A DNA stretch of 61,829 bases from Campylobacteraceae bacterium (GCA_027038275.1 JALVXC010000025.1:1-61829); one strand, 5' to 3'. Counted from the first letter of the stretch, positions 9,328-19,408 are shown. Translations and numbers: made by a program. The notes: a model not told the origin generated them from the letters alone.

Positions 9328-11145
9328 ATGCAAAAAATTAAAAATATTGCCGTTATTGCACACGTTGACCATGGTAAGACAACACTTGTTGACCAACTTC
9401 TTCAGCAATCAGGTACATTTGAAGCTCACCAAGAGGTTCAAGAGAGAGCAATGGATAGTGATGCCATTGAGATGGAGAGGGGAATTACTATTCTCTCTAA
9501 AAATACGGCAATTAACTATGGTGACCATAAAATTAATATTATTGACACCCCAGGTCACGCTGATTTTGGTGGTGAGGTTGAGCGTGTCTTAAAGATGGTA
9601 GATGGGGTACTATTACTTGTCGATGCACAAGAGGGGGTTATGCCTCAAACTAAGTTTGTTTTGAAGAAAGCAATTGCTTTTGGGATTATTCCTGTAGTTG
9701 TTATTAATAAAATAGACAAAGATGGTGCAGAGCCTGACAGAGTTATGGATGAAGTCTTTGACCTTTTGGTTGCTCTTGATGCAAATGAAGAGCAACTAGA
9801 GTTTCCTGTACTCTATGCTGCTTCACGTGATGGTTATGCTAAGTGGGAGCTTGAAGATGAGAACATAGATATGACTCCACTATTTGAAGCTATTTTAGAA
9901 AAAGTTCCATATCCACAAGGTTCACCTGATGCCGATACACAAGCACAGGTATTTACCCTAGATAGTGACAACTTTGTTGGACGTATTGGTATTGCTCGTA
10001 TTTTTAATGGTAAAGTAAAAAAGGGTGATGAGTACTTACTTGTTAAAGCAGATGGTTCTAAAACTAAATCAAGAGTCTCTAAACTAATTGGTTTTAAAGG
10101 CTTAGAGCGAATGGATATAGATGAGGCAGAGGCTGGTGATATTGTTGCTATTGCAGGTTTTGCAGATATTGATGTTGGAGACTCTATTTGTGATGTTCAA
10201 AACCCTGTAGCACTTGACCCAATGCATGTAGAAGAGCCAACTCTTTCGGTTATTATGTCAGTCAATGATGGACCTCTAGCTGGTCAAGAGGGTAAACATG
10301 TAACCTCCAATAAAATTAGAGAGCGTCTTGAAAAGGAGATGGAGACAAACATAGCAATGCGTATGGAACCTATGGGAGATGCCTCTTTTAAAGTTTCAGG
10401 TAGGGGTGAGCTTCAGATTGGAATTTTAGCTGAAAATATGCGACGTGAAGGGTTTGAGTTTCTTTTAGCTCGTCCAGAGGTTGTAACTAAAGAGGAGAAT
10501 GGTGTTAAAATGGAACCTTTTGAGCATTTGGTTGTTGATGTTCCAGAGGAGTTTCAAGGGGTTGCTATTGAGAAGCTTGGAAAGAGAAAGGCAAATATGA
10601 CCTCTCTTACACCAATGCCTGATGGAACAGTACGTTTAGAGTTTGAGATTCCTGCTCGTGGACTTATTGGGTTTAGAAGTGAGTTTTTGACCGATACAAA
10701 AGGGGAGGGGATTATGAACCACTCCTACTTGGAGTATAGAGCCTATAGTGGTTCTGTTGAGTCAAGAACCCCTGGTGCATTGGTATCAATGGACGATGGT
10801 GAGGCTGTAGCTTTCTCTATATTTAACCTTCAAGCTCGTGGTACTATGTTTATTAAGCCACAAGATAAAGTCTACAATGGAATGGTCATAGGTGAGTCAT
10901 CTCGACCTGGGGACTTAGAGGTTAACCCTCTTAAGGGTAAACAGTTGACCAATATGAGAACAAGTGGTGCAGATGATGCTATTAAACTTGTTCCTCCAAG
11001 AGAGATTACCCTAGAGTCTGCTATGGAGTGGATAGAAGATGATGAGCTAGTAGAGGTAACACCAGAGTCTATTCGTATTCGTAAAAAGGCATTAGACCCT
11101 GTTGTTCGACGTAGAGTAGCTCGTGATAAGAAGAATGCTAAATAG
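9328..11145 (+). CDS. typA: Ribosome-associated GTPase TypA/BipA
   Basis: A 605-residue translational GTPase of normal length. G1 is AHVDHGKTT (residues 10-18), the switch region is ERGITI, G3 is DTPGHADF and G4 is NKID. EF-G-like domains II, III and V and the TypA-specific C-terminal domain follow ([13 protein letters not shown] and [10 protein letters not shown]). It binds the 70S ribosome and supports ribosome assembly, low-temperature growth and stress adaptation. It is monocistronic: a TATAAT promoter precedes it and a stem-loop overlaps its stop. Confidence 0.97.
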   Translation: MQKIKNIAVIAHVDHGKTTLVDQLLQQSGTFEAHQEVQERAMDSDAIEMERGITILSKNTAINYGDHKINIIDTPGHADFGGEVERVLKMVDGVLLLVDAQEGVMPQTKFVLKKAIAFGIIPVVVINKIDKDGAEPDRVMDEVFDLLVALDANEEQLEFPVLYAASRDGYAKWELEDENIDMTPLFEAILEKVPYPQGSPDADTQAQVFTLDSDNFVGRIGIARIFNGKVKKGDEYLLVKADGSKTKSRVSKLIGFKGLERMDIDEAEAGDIVAIAGFADIDVGDSICDVQNPVALDPMHVEEPTLSVIMSVNDGPLAGQEGKHVTSNKIRERLEKEMETNIAMRMEPMGDASFKVSGRGELQIGILAENMRREGFEFLLARPEVVTKEENGVKMEPFEHLVVDVPEEFQGVAIEKLGKRKANMTSLTPMPDGTVRLEFEIPARGLIGFRSEFLTDTKGEGIMNHSYLEYRAYSGSVESRTPGALVSMDDGEAVAFSIFNLQARGTMFIKPQDKVYNGMVIGESSRPGDLEVNPLKGKQLTNMRTSGADDAIKLVPPREITLESAMEWIEDDELVEVTPESIRIRKKALDPVVRRRVARDKKNAK

Positions 11146-11156
11146 TTTTTAGCATT
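11134..11156 (+). terminator. Stem-loop overlapping the typA stop
   Basis: A perfect 9-bp stem (AATGCTAAA 11134-11142 with TTTAGCATT 11148-11156) whose loop contains the stop codon. No T-run follows, so it may act as a 3' end or RNA-stability element and not as a strong terminator. Confidence 0.5.
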
Positions 11157-11441
11157 TAAACTCGTCCCAAAGCTTAAGCTTTGGTGAAATAGTTCAGTTG
11201 CTTATCCCCATCAAACCAAAATTAAAACAACAGAGAAAAAATATTGAAAAATTCATCACATAGTAGGGTTAGATATAGGTTTGCCTTTCTGATTAGGGAA
11301 AGTTAAATATTCTTCTTCATATTTTCTCTAACTTTATACTCTAATGCAGAATATATTAGCAATGAAAAGCGATGCAATTTGTTCAGTTTTTTTTAAAAAA
11401 GATAGAATCATCATGAAATTTTGGGTCTCTTAATCAACTTT
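11146..11441. other. Gap between typA and TPR lipoprotein gene
   Basis: 296 bases without a credible gene. The left third holds an 18-base perfect palindrome (11167-11184) followed by an unusual stretch (TTATCCCCATCAAACC). The rest has scattered stops in all frames and no recognised homology. Confidence 0.4.
11167..11184. repeat. 18-base perfect palindrome
   Basis: CCAAAGCTTAAGCTTTGG reads the same on both strands. It lies 22 bases after the typA stop and could be the tip of a cruciform or hairpin, or a member of a dispersed palindromic family. No second copy is seen in this window. Confidence 0.5.
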
Positions 11442-12197
11442 CTACCAATCATTCTTTTGTGTAACATCAATATCTTCTAGTAGAGTCTCATCTTTTACAA
11501 TATGTGAAGCGTACTCTTTTGCTTTTTGATACTGCTGTGTTGCAAAATATAGTTGAGCAATATTTTTATAGTTATTTTGTGTAACTCTATGCTCCTCTCC
11601 AAAGATGCTTTTGTTAATCTCTAAAGCTTTTTTATGATGTTCTATCGCCAAAGAGGTATTTCCCTGAATCTCTTCTAATACAGCTAGATTGGTATAGGAT
11701 ATTGCTGTGTCTATCTTCTCTTTTCTAATAATATCTTCTTTAATTTTAATAGTATTACGTGTTAAGTTAAGAGCTTTAGAGGTCTCTCCCATACTTGCAT
11801 ATAGTGTTCCTAAGTTATTATAGCTCTCTGCTGTACGGCTATCTCTATTGCCCAATGACATTTTTCTTATATTGAGTGCTTTGGTTAAATAGGCTAGTGC
11901 TTTTTTATACTCTTTTGTCTTTTTATAAATAAGCCCAAGATTATTATATGAGGTTGCTGTGTTTAAGTCTTCTGTTCCTAAAAATTGCTCTTTTATAGCA
12001 ATAGATTGTTGATAAAACTTAATAGCACTTTTATAGTCACCACGCTTATATGCTCTCACTCCTTTATTATTTAAAATATTTGCTTCCTTTAATGCTTGGT
12101 GTTTCTGGTGATAGCTATAGTTTTGATTATGTTTTGAAGGCAAAAGTGGAGAACATGCAGTAAAGGCAAGAGAGATAAAAAGTAAAAATTTATGCAT
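11442..12197 (-). CDS. TPR-repeat lipoprotein
   Basis: A 251-residue lipoprotein with a short signal (MHKFLLFISLAFTAC, lipid on Cys15), then at least four 42-residue TPR_12 units (about 40-235) such as AIKFYQQSIAIKEQFLG and ALAYLTKALNIRKMSLG. The start at 12197 is preferred: it gives a textbook lipoprotein signal with AGGA upstream, whereas the in-frame ATG at 12233 adds 12 polar residues in front of the signal. It resembles the soluble TPR protein at 5811-6620. As a lipoprotein it is probably a scaffold at the inner face of the outer membrane or in the periplasm. Specific function unknown. Confidence 0.82.
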   Translation of the reverse strand: MHKFLLFISLAFTACSPLLPSKHNQNYSYHQKHQALKEANILNNKGVRAYKRGDYKSAIKFYQQSIAIKEQFLGTEDLNTATSYNNLGLIYKKTKEYKKALAYLTKALNIRKMSLGNRDSRTAESYNNLGTLYASMGETSKALNLTRNTIKIKEDIIRKEKIDTAISYTNLAVLEEIQGNTSLAIEHHKKALEINKSIFGEEHRVTQNNYKNIAQLYFATQQYQKAKEYASHIVKDETLLEDIDVTQKNDW

Positions 12198-12250
12198 TAG
12201 TGGAATCCTATCGTAGTTTTTGAAATTATACAATAGGAATTTAAAAGTAG

Positions 12251-12793
12251 TTAACTAAAGATAAACTTTGTAGCCATTCCCATGACATCATCAATCATTG
12301 AACCATCTTTATCTTGGTCAATTAAACTACTTAATATATCTGTCATGCCTGAACTCCTAGAACTGTTATCTAAACTTGTAGATGACTTTTGTGTTAAAGC
12401 TCCTATAACCATTGGTGCTAACATTGGCAAGATACTTTTAATAATAGATGAACTTACCCCAGTCTCTTTCTCTACATGTTTTGCAACCTCTCTTGAGTTC
12501 TCTTTTGAACCTGTAAGTTCAGCTAATATTTCATCTCCTTCATCTTTAAAATTAGAGTTTTTAATATGTTCATCAGGTTTATCTAAAATATCACTATATT
12601 TTTTTGATTCAATATGCTTAATAAGTCCACCAGAGTCTTTGTCACTGTTAAGGTTTGATTTTGCTCCACCCATTAATATAGGGGCAAGTTTTCTAATAAT
12701 TGAATCAGCATCTCCAATATCTATTCCAACTTGTTTAGCTATGCTTTTCACAATTGTAGGATTGTTAACAATCATATCGATTAGTCCAGCCAT
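12251..12793 (-). CDS. DUF937 (YidB-like) protein
   Basis: A 180-residue soluble protein that matches the DUF937 pattern: two related helical halves. Each half has a motif of the form I-I-x-x-x-L-P/A-x-L-x-P-x-x-x-G-A (first IIRKLAPILMGGAKS at about 32-46, second IIKSILPMLAPMVIGALTQ at about 116-134), with a Gly/Ser-rich tail ending DGSMIDDVMGMATKF. The function of the family is not established. It sits 17 bases upstream of the TPR lipoprotein gene as measured from the in-frame ATG of that gene at 12233, and may be co-transcribed with it. Confidence 0.8.
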   Translation of the reverse strand: MAGLIDMIVNNPTIVKSIAKQVGIDIGDADSIIRKLAPILMGGAKSNLNSDKDSGGLIKHIESKKYSDILDKPDEHIKNSNFKDEGDEILAELTGSKENSREVAKHVEKETGVSSSIIKSILPMLAPMVIGALTQKSSTSLDNSSRSSGMTDILSSLIDQDKDGSMIDDVMGMATKFIFS

Positions 12794-12944
12794 TCATGTT
12801 CCTTTTTATTATAATATACCTATTATAGCAAAGTTTTATAGAGTAAAAGTTTGTTTAGATGAAGAACTTTTAAACAAATAACATTTTTTAATCACATTTT
12901 AGGTAAAATCCCTTGGAAATAACTTAGGTAAATGGTGATAGAAA

Positions 12945-13577
12945 TTGACAAAAAATGTAAAGCAAGTGCTTATGGTAGAGAAGATAGAGAAACAGTTTAA
13001 GTTATCTCCTCATATAAAAAAAGCATTTTTAGAGGTCAATAGAGAAAAATTTGTTCCAAAGGGTTTTGGACAGATGGCATTTAGTTTAGATGCTCTGCCT
13101 ATGCAACAAAATCAGTGGATTTCATCACCTTTAACAGTTGCCAAGATGACACAATATCTTGAGCTAAAAGATGTAGACTCTGTTCTTGAGATAGGGTGTG
13201 GTAGTGGTTACCAAGCAGCAATACTCTCTAAACTTTGCCGTAGAGTCTTTACTATAGAGCGTATAGACTCTCTTCTTAAAGAGGCAAAAGAGCGTTTTCG
13301 TTCTGAAAAAATCAATAATATATTTACTCGCTTTGATGATGGTCAACGTGGATGGAGAGAGTATGCTCCATATGAGCGTATTCTATTCTCGGCAACAGCA
13401 AAATCTGTTCCCTCTGTACTCTTTTCTCAGTTAGCTGAAGGGGGTATACTCTTAGCCCCAATAGAGGAAAATGGTCTCCAAATTATTACTCGCTACTATA
13501 AAAATGATGGCAAAATAAGTTCTGATATAATAGAACCTTGTCTTTTTGTACCTATCGTAGATGGATGTGTTAAATAA
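12945..13577 (+). CDS. pcm: Protein-L-isoaspartate O-methyltransferase
   Basis: A 210-residue SAM-dependent enzyme that methylates isoaspartyl residues in damaged proteins to start their repair. Motif I is VLEIGCGSGYQAA (about 83-95). The family segment before it (QWISSPLTVAKMTQYL) corresponds to the usual QTISxPxxVAxM. Later motifs ERIDSLLKEAK and ILFSATAKSVPSVL are also present. The TTG at 12945 is taken as the start because GGTGA lies six bases upstream; the ATG at 12971 is in another frame. It stands alone, upstream of wecB. Confidence 0.92.
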   Translation: MTKNVKQVLMVEKIEKQFKLSPHIKKAFLEVNREKFVPKGFGQMAFSLDALPMQQNQWISSPLTVAKMTQYLELKDVDSVLEIGCGSGYQAAILSKLCRRVFTIERIDSLLKEAKERFRSEKINNIFTRFDDGQRGWREYAPYERILFSATAKSVPSVLFSQLAEGGILLAPIEENGLQIITRYYKNDGKISSDIIEPCLFVPIVDGCVK

Positions 13578-13622
13578 ACTCTTAACTATTTATATTGAAA
13601 TTAAACTTTTGTAAAGTAAGAA

Positions 13623-13628
13623 TATAAT
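13623..13628 (+). promoter_or_regulatory. Likely -10 box of wecB
   Basis: A perfect TATAAT, 41 bases before the wecB ATG and 46 bases after the pcm stop. Confidence 0.45.
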
Positions 13629-13668
13629 ATATTTTTATTTAATAAAAATAAACAATATAAGATAGAGT

Positions 13669-14820
13669 ATGATACAAAAAATCCTAATAGTATTTGGAAC
13701 CCGACCAGAAGCAATAAAAATGGCACCATTAGTTAAAAAATTTCAAGAAGATTCAGAGCTTTTTGACCTAAAAGTATGTGTTACAGCACAACATAGAGAG
13801 ATGTTAGACCAAGTCTTAGAGCTCTTTGAGATAGAGCCTGATTATGACTTAAATATTATGAAATCAGGGCAAGATTTATATGATGTAACTTCTAATGTTC
13901 TTCTTGGTATGAGAGAGGTTTTAGCAGAGTTTAAACCAGATGTTGTATTTGTTCATGGTGATACCTCTACAACATCTTCTACAGCATTAGCCGCCTTTTA
14001 TCAACAGATTAAAGTTGCTCATGTTGAAGCAGGACTTAGAACAGGAGATATCTACTCCCCTTGGCCAGAAGAGGCTAATAGGCAGATTACAGGTGTTTTG
14101 TCTAACTACCATTTTGCACCAACTACAACAAGCAAAGAGAATCTACTTAGAGAAAATAAAGACCCAAAATCTATCTTAGTAACAGGAAATACAGTTATAG
14201 ATGCACTCTATTTAGCGTTAGATAAAATTAAAAACAACAGTAGATTAAAAGAGAGTATAGTTAGCTCAATAGAAGATGAGATTGCAGATGAAAACTTTAG
14301 TTTAGAGTCATCAAAATTTATCTTAGTGACAGGACATAGACGTGAAAACCATGGGCAAGGGTTTATCAATATCTGTAAAGCTTTAAAGAGTATAGCTTTA
14401 AATAACCCTGATGTAGATATAGTCTACCCAGTACACTTAAATCCAAATGTTCAAAAACCTGTAAATGAGTTACTTTCAGATGTTGAAAATATCTACTTAA
14501 TTAAGCCTATGCAGTATGAGGCATTTATCTATATGATGGATAAATCTTACTTCATTATTACCGATAGTGGTGGAGTACAAGAGGAAGCACCATCTTTAGG
14601 TAAACCTGTTTTAGTTATGCGAGATACTACAGAGAGACCAGAAGCACTAGAGGCTGGTACAGTTAAATTGGTCGGAACCGATACTGATTTAATTGTTCAA
14701 GAGTCTGAAAAACTTTTAAATGATAAAGAGGCTTATAGTTTAATGTCAAAAGCTCATAACCCTTATGGTGATGGAACATCTTGTGAGCAGATAGTTAATT
14801 TTTTTAGGAAAAATATTTAA
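13669..14820 (+). CDS. wecB: UDP-N-acetylglucosamine 2-epimerase (non-hydrolysing)
   Basis: A 383-residue GT-B-fold enzyme that interconverts UDP-GlcNAc and UDP-ManNAc. Signatures are [13 protein letters not shown] at the N-terminus, [10 protein letters not shown], the catalytic-region VTGHRREN, and [12 protein letters not shown] with DTTERPEA, which binds UDP. Its product is the substrate of the WecC dehydrogenase encoded 32 kb away at 46276-47475 in the same polysaccharide locus, so together they give UDP-ManNAcA. It is the leftmost gene of the locus and ends in a strong bidirectional terminator. Confidence 0.96.
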   Translation: MIQKILIVFGTRPEAIKMAPLVKKFQEDSELFDLKVCVTAQHREMLDQVLELFEIEPDYDLNIMKSGQDLYDVTSNVLLGMREVLAEFKPDVVFVHGDTSTTSSTALAAFYQQIKVAHVEAGLRTGDIYSPWPEEANRQITGVLSNYHFAPTTTSKENLLRENKDPKSILVTGNTVIDALYLALDKIKNNSRLKESIVSSIEDEIADENFSLESSKFILVTGHRRENHGQGFINICKALKSIALNNPDVDIVYPVHLNPNVQKPVNELLSDVENIYLIKPMQYEAFIYMMDKSYFIITDSGGVQEEAPSLGKPVLVMRDTTERPEALEAGTVKLVGTDTDLIVQESEKLLNDKEAYSLMSKAHNPYGDGTSCEQIVNFFRKNI

Positions 14821-14850
14821 AACTGTTAATCTAATAAAGATTAACAGTTT
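14820..14850. terminator. Bidirectional terminator between wecB and PKD gene
   Basis: A perfect 13-bp stem (14820-14832 with 14838-14850) and a 5-base loop. It lies between two convergent genes, starts at the last base of the wecB stop codon and has A/T-rich flanks. Confidence 0.85.
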
Positions 14851-14860
14851 ATTTAGTTTA

Positions 14861-15766
14861 TTAAGGAATAACTACGTTAAGATTCATATGGTCTTCATCT
14901 GTATTTCCTTGTGCATCAATAACAACTAATTTAATATCATGAACTCCTGCTTCATTAGGAGCATACCATCTTTTCTTATGTGAACCAATATAGGTAGTTC
15001 CATCATACCATTTATAAGATACAATACCATTTACTCCAAAACTATTACTTCCGTTTAAATAAACAGCTCTATGAGATGGTGTAACATTTAAAACTTTATC
15101 TTCTCCTGCATCTGCTTGAAGTGAAGTGCCTGGGTCTGTGTTTAGTATTTTTACTTTTACATTTACAGTATCACTATCATTACGATCACTATCGTTAGTA
15201 ACAGTCAATGTAATAGGATATGTTGCATTAACATCATTAGGCGGAGTGAAATCAAGTATTGACTCTTCTCCTAAAGTTGTTCCATTTACATCAGTCCATT
15301 TATAACTAGTAATATGTGAAAAATTAGCACCTGGAGTACTTGCTCCACCATCTAATGTTACACTTGTATTCGATGGAGTTATAGTTGCTGTAATATCTTC
15401 TCCTGCATTAGCGTGAGGTGTACTTATAGCTGTAACATTTATTACATCTTCATCTGTGCAACCTGTAGATGTTTTAATGATTAAGCTAATTTGTTGGAAT
15501 TTTGATGTTGGAGTATACCAACGAGCAGCACCACTACCTAAATAGCTAGAGCCTTTATACCACTTATAAGATATAATTTCACCTGCACCTGGAGTAACTG
15601 TACTACCTTTACCATTAAGATATACAGAACGCTTTGAGGGTGTTACATACAAAATTTTATCTCCTCCTGCATTAGCTGTACAAGTAGCTTGTTCTTCAGA
15701 GGCATTTAGTGTTTGTATTCCTAAAATTAAACCTAAACAGACTATTGTTTTTAATGATTTCATCAT
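14861..15766 (-). CDS. Secreted three-PKD-domain protein
   Basis: A 301-residue protein with a Sec signal peptide (cleavage near NAS, residue 23) followed by three PKD-like Ig-fold domains (about 30-115, 118-208, 217-300). Domains 1 and 3 are the local Trp/Tyr-rich variant: xANAGxDKxLxVTPSxRxVYLNG, then SYKWYxGxxYxGSxxxRWY, then DEDxxxxxV. Domain 2 is a more ordinary PKD. Domain 3 is almost identical to the last PKD of the divergent 16014-19133 protein. Cys29 and Cys103 bracket domain 1 and could pair. There is no anchor or C-terminal sorting signal. A second ATG three bases on (15763) is better spaced from AAGG. Role unknown; probably a surface or matrix protein of the polysaccharide locus. 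Confidence 0.82.
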   Translation of the reverse strand: MMKSLKTIVCLGLILGIQTLNASEEQATCTANAGGDKILYVTPSKRSVYLNGKGSTVTPGAGEIISYKWYKGSSYLGSGAARWYTPTSKFQQISLIIKTSTGCTDEDVINVTAISTPHANAGEDITATITPSNTSVTLDGGASTPGANFSHITSYKWTDVNGTTLGEESILDFTPPNDVNATYPITLTVTNDSDRNDSDTVNVKVKILNTDPGTSLQADAGEDKVLNVTPSHRAVYLNGSNSFGVNGIVSYKWYDGTTYIGSHKKRWYAPNEAGVHDIKLVVIDAQGNTDEDHMNLNVVIP

Positions 15767-15784
15767 TGACCTTTTTTATATATT

Positions 15785-15819
15785 TAATTACAAATATATT
15801 TTACATATATTTGTAATTA
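15785..15819. promoter_or_regulatory. 15-bp inverted repeat between divergent PKD genes
   Basis: TAATTACAAATATAT (15785-15799) pairs perfectly with 15805-15819 around a 5-base loop. It sits just upstream of the ribosome site of the minus-strand PKD gene and could be an operator or a leader hairpin. The flanking region is almost all A and T, which lowers the surprise, but the arms contain a C-G pair and no mismatch. Confidence 0.45.
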
Positions 15820-16013
15820 TTTTGTAATAGTATAATTATAAATATTAATATTTATTTAAAAATAGATAATTAAATAAAATATTATTATTAATTTAAAATT
15901 ATTATATATTATTAAAAAAGTTATTTTTTTTAATAAAAAAATAAAATTTTGTTTTTAATTTTATAATTATTATGATAACATATAATCCTATATCTAAATT
16001 AAAAAGGAAATAC

Positions 16014-19000
16014 ATGAATTATGCTTCACTCATTAAAGTCAAAATTATATTAATATTATTATTGACTTTTTCAAATTTTTATGCTATGGCATCTAATATA
16101 ACAGGGACTTCAAGTAATATTGAGGCAAAACATATTGGTCCAGCTGTGGGAGGTGCTATGTTTGCCATTGCCATTGACCCAACAAATAAGAATAATATCT
16201 TTTTTAGTGGAGATATGGGAGTTGTATATCATACAATAGATGGAGGGAATAGTTGGAGTATTGTACCAGGTATGTATCGTATTCGCTCTATTAAGTTTGA
16301 TCCTAACAATACAAATATTATTTGGGCTATAGGTTCAACAGGGGTTTATAAGTCTATTGATGGAGGAGCAACTTGGCAATATAGTTTCAGTACCTATCAT
16401 AGATATAATTTTACATTAGGAGCTATAGCAATTGATCCTACTGATTCAAATATTGTTTATGTAGCTGAGGGATTTGTTTCGTACTTTAGACTAACCTATG
16501 TAAGAGGTAGAGTTTTTAAAACTACTAATGGAGGAAAGAGTTGGAAACTCTTAACAAGACCAGGAGGAGATACTTCTTCAGATTCTATTTATAATAGAAA
16601 CTACTCTACAATCCTTATTGACCCAAATAGTAGTTATACTTCAGGTGTAGGACATAGTGATGTTTATCTTATGGGGAGAGATGGGCTCTTTAAATCAACA
16701 GATGCTGGAGGTAGTTGGCAAAATATTACTTTTTTTGATGAGGGGCAAGGTTCAGATGCTATCTTGATTGATGACAATAACCAAACTACTCTTGTTGTCT
16801 CAGTTATACCAATGAAAAATCATAGCAAAAAAGGGGTTTATAAAAGTACTGACAATGGTCAAACATGGCAAGAGATTAATAATGGGCTAGAAGATATTAT
16901 TCATGCATTATCTATACGAAATAAAAATATTAAAAGAACTACTCAATTCTCGTTAATGTTAGCACATAGTCGTTCAGATAAAAATACAATCTATGTTGGT
17001 TCTTGGCAAGGAGTTGCAAAAACTACTAATCAAGGTCAAAGTTGGACACAAACTACCCCTGCTGAGACACCATATATTAAACATGTTAGTGGAAAATATG
17101 TTCAAGCTCCTCTAAACACACATCCTAATCAAACAAAAACTTTTCTTGGTGGTATAGATAACTTTATTAAAATGACAGCATCAGATAGTGATTCTAACTT
17201 TGTAATTTTTGGAGATAATCGAGATATTCATTTTTCTACAGATGGAGGAACTGTATGGGAAAGTAGAAGTTTTGATTACAAGGAACCTTTTGTAAATCCT
17301 CCAACTGATGTTTTACCTACTCTACCAGAGAACTCTCCAGCAAATGTATATACACATACAATTAAATCTAGAGGTGTACAAGGATTGGTAAACAATGATA
17401 TTGTAGTAGACCCTTTTGACCCAAAAACTTATTATGCAACATATAGAGATGTTGGTCTTTATGTTTCAAGAGATGCAGGAGAAACATGGGAACATCCAAC
17501 TATAGGACTACCTCCAAGAGGACATGCATGGTCAGTTACAGTAGACCCAAATAACGATGGAGTAGTTTGGGTCTCTATGGCTAAAAGTGGTTCAGTCTAT
17601 AAAAGTATTGACCATGGGGTATCTTGGAGTGATGTTTCAATAAATACCTCATCAACTGATGATACTCTACCAACTAGTCATGTAAGAGATTTAGCCTTTG
17701 ATGCTCAAAATAGTATCTTATATGCAGCTACCAATAAAGGTATTTATAAAAGTAGTAATGGGGGTCAAAATTGGCAAAGAATTTTTAATTTAGATATCTT
17801 TGATATAAAAATAGATCTATCAAATAAAGATATTTTATATGCAGGTACAAAAACAGGATTATACAAAAGTACTGATAGAGGTAATAACTGGAATCAATTA
17901 GCTTCTGATAAAATGGGAAAAGTATATAATATATCTGTTAGTAAAAATAATACCATATATGTTATATCAAATAAATCAGGAGAATACTCTCGTTGGCAAA
18001 GTAGAAAACTATGGGTATCTACAGATGGAGGAGTAAACTTTAGTGAGATTACACCATCTTTTATGCATCCAATTGGTGGAGTAGCTGTTGATCCTAATGA
18101 CCCTCAGCATGTGTATATATCGACCTATGAAACAAATCAAAAATATCTAGATGATCCCGCAATTATGGCACAATCTAAAGATGGTGGTCTTACTTGGGAG
18201 AAATTAGTAGATAATTTTGCTTTTGCATTAGGAACTGATATTTATATCAATCCTAAAAATCCAAGTCAAATATTTTTCAATACAAACTTTTCACTTATTG
18301 AGGTTAATAACAATAATACTCCTGTTGTAACTTTAACTGCAAATGCAGGGGATGATGTAGTATTAAATGTAACCCCATCACATAGAGCAGTTTATCTTAA
18401 TGGGAAAGATAGTACTAGCTCTAATGGTCATACTATTGTTAGTTATAAATGGTATGATGGTGATAGATACATCGGTTCTGGTGCTACTAGATGGTATACT
18501 CCTAATAGTGCAGGTGTACATGATGTCAAATTGGTTATTACAGATGATCAAGGTAATAGTAGTGAAGATCATAAGTTGATTACAGTATATAAACAACTTA
18601 AGGCAAATGCTGGTAAAGATATTAATGTGGCAATTACATCATCTAATACAAGTGTCAGATTAGATGGTACAGCAAGTAGTGATCCTACAAATATTGCTAG
18701 TTATGAATGGTTTGATGCAAATGGAACACGTTTAGGAGTAGGCTCAATTATTGATATTACACCTCCTGCAATAGATGGAGCATATCCTGTTACCTTAACT
18801 GTTAAAGATGAAGCTGGACATAGCGATAGTGATACAGTAGTTATAAATGTAACTGTAGTAGACTCAAATATTTCAATTAAAGCAGATGCAGGAGAAGATA
18901 AAGTTTTAAATGTTACACCATCCCATAGAGCAGTTTATTTAAATGGAAGTAAAAGTTTTGCAACACAAGGTATTGTATCTTATAAATGGTATGATGGTAC

Positions 19001-19133
19001 TACTTATATTGGTTCACATAAGAGAAGATGGTATGTTCCTAATGGTTCAGGAGTTCATGATATTAAATTAGTTATTACAGATACTCACGGAAATACAGAT
19101 GAAGATCATATGAGTCTTACAGTAAATAATTAA
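16014..19133 (+). CDS. Secreted tandem beta-propeller (13 Asp boxes, GH74/sortilin-like) with three PKD domains
   Basis: About 1039 residues. A signal peptide (1-26) is followed by a propeller region (about 30-770) with 13 Asp-box motifs of the form S-x-D-x-G-x-x-W, then three PKD-like domains (about 773-861, 862-954, 955-1039). Thirteen boxes over about 740 residues suggest two seven-blade propellers, as in GH74 xyloglucanases. The segment GGAMFAIAIDP to SGDMGVVYH aligns ungapped with the GH74 start, placing Asp67 at the GH74 catalytic Asp. There is no C-terminal anchor or sorting tag. I chose the ATG at 16014 because AAAAAGGA precedes it and its paralogue begins identically; the in-frame ATG at 15972 lacks both. 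Probably a glycan-binding or glycan-cleaving extracellular protein. Confidence 0.82.
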   Translation: MNYASLIKVKIILILLLTFSNFYAMASNITGTSSNIEAKHIGPAVGGAMFAIAIDPTNKNNIFFSGDMGVVYHTIDGGNSWSIVPGMYRIRSIKFDPNNTNIIWAIGSTGVYKSIDGGATWQYSFSTYHRYNFTLGAIAIDPTDSNIVYVAEGFVSYFRLTYVRGRVFKTTNGGKSWKLLTRPGGDTSSDSIYNRNYSTILIDPNSSYTSGVGHSDVYLMGRDGLFKSTDAGGSWQNITFFDEGQGSDAILIDDNNQTTLVVSVIPMKNHSKKGVYKSTDNGQTWQEINNGLEDIIHALSIRNKNIKRTTQFSLMLAHSRSDKNTIYVGSWQGVAKTTNQGQSWTQTTPAETPYIKHVSGKYVQAPLNTHPNQTKTFLGGIDNFIKMTASDSDSNFVIFGDNRDIHFSTDGGTVWESRSFDYKEPFVNPPTDVLPTLPENSPANVYTHTIKSRGVQGLVNNDIVVDPFDPKTYYATYRDVGLYVSRDAGETWEHPTIGLPPRGHAWSVTVDPNNDGVVWVSMAKSGSVYKSIDHGVSWSDVSINTSSTDDTLPTSHVRDLAFDAQNSILYAATNKGIYKSSNGGQNWQRIFNLDIFDIKIDLSNKDILYAGTKTGLYKSTDRGNNWNQLASDKMGKVYNISVSKNNTIYVISNKSGEYSRWQSRKLWVSTDGGVNFSEITPSFMHPIGGVAVDPNDPQHVYISTYETNQKYLDDPAIMAQSKDGGLTWEKLVDNFAFALGTDIYINPKNPSQIFFNTNFSLIEVNNNNTPVVTLTANAGDDVVLNVTPSHRAVYLNGKDSTSSNGHTIVSYKWYDGDRYIGSGATRWYTPNSAGVHDVKLVITDDQGNSSEDHKLITVYKQLKANAGKDINVAITSSNTSVRLDGTASSDPTNIASYEWFDANGTRLGVGSIIDITPPAIDGAYPVTLTVKDEAGHSDSDTVVINVTVVDSNISIKADAGEDKVLNVTPSHRAVYLNGSKSFATQGIVSYKWYDGTTYIGSHKRRWYVPNGSGVHDIKLVITDTHGNTDEDHMSLTVNN

Positions 19134-19146
19134 TATTTTCTTACTA

Positions 19147-19174
19147 ATACCTATGAAGAATAATTCATAGGTAT
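19147..19174 (+). terminator. Stem-loop after propeller gene 1
   Basis: A perfect 11-bp stem (ATACCTATGAA 19147-19157 with TTCATAGGTAT 19164-19174), 6-base loop, 14 bases after the stop. There is no clear T-run. Nearly the same hairpin follows the paralogue at 22249. Confidence 0.55.
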
Positions 19175-19360
19175 AACAATAAACTACATTAAATATATTT
19201 CTTTATATTTCTCACATATAATGTATAAAAATACACTATTTAGTGGGAAATTCTCTTTCTACTGCTTAATAATCTCACTTTTTTAATCAAAAATAGTTAC
19301 GAATAGTTAACTAATAATTATATATATTTAAAAAAGTATATATAATAATATGTTTTATAG

Positions 19361-19380
19361 TTGTATATGTTAATATACAA
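19361..19380. promoter_or_regulatory. Inverted repeat upstream of propeller gene 2
   Basis: TTGTATAT (19361-19368) and ATATACAA (19373-19380) with a 4-base spacer, ending 28 bases before the ATG at 19409. It is a possible operator or leader hairpin. AT-rich, so modest support. The wider gap 19134-19408 holds no gene. Confidence 0.3.
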
Positions 19381-19408
19381 AAAATAGAACAAATCAAAAA
19401 GGAAAAAC

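Noticed and set aside
12282-12881. A 199-codon open frame on the plus strand opposite the DUF937 gene
   Set aside because: It is the antisense of a recognisable family, has Ser/Ile-rich composition typical of a shadow frame, and has no ribosome site.
15767-16013. A replication-origin-like AT-rich region
   Set aside because: There are no DnaA-box clusters or dnaA/dnaN neighbours. The AT richness fits a promoter region between divergent genes.
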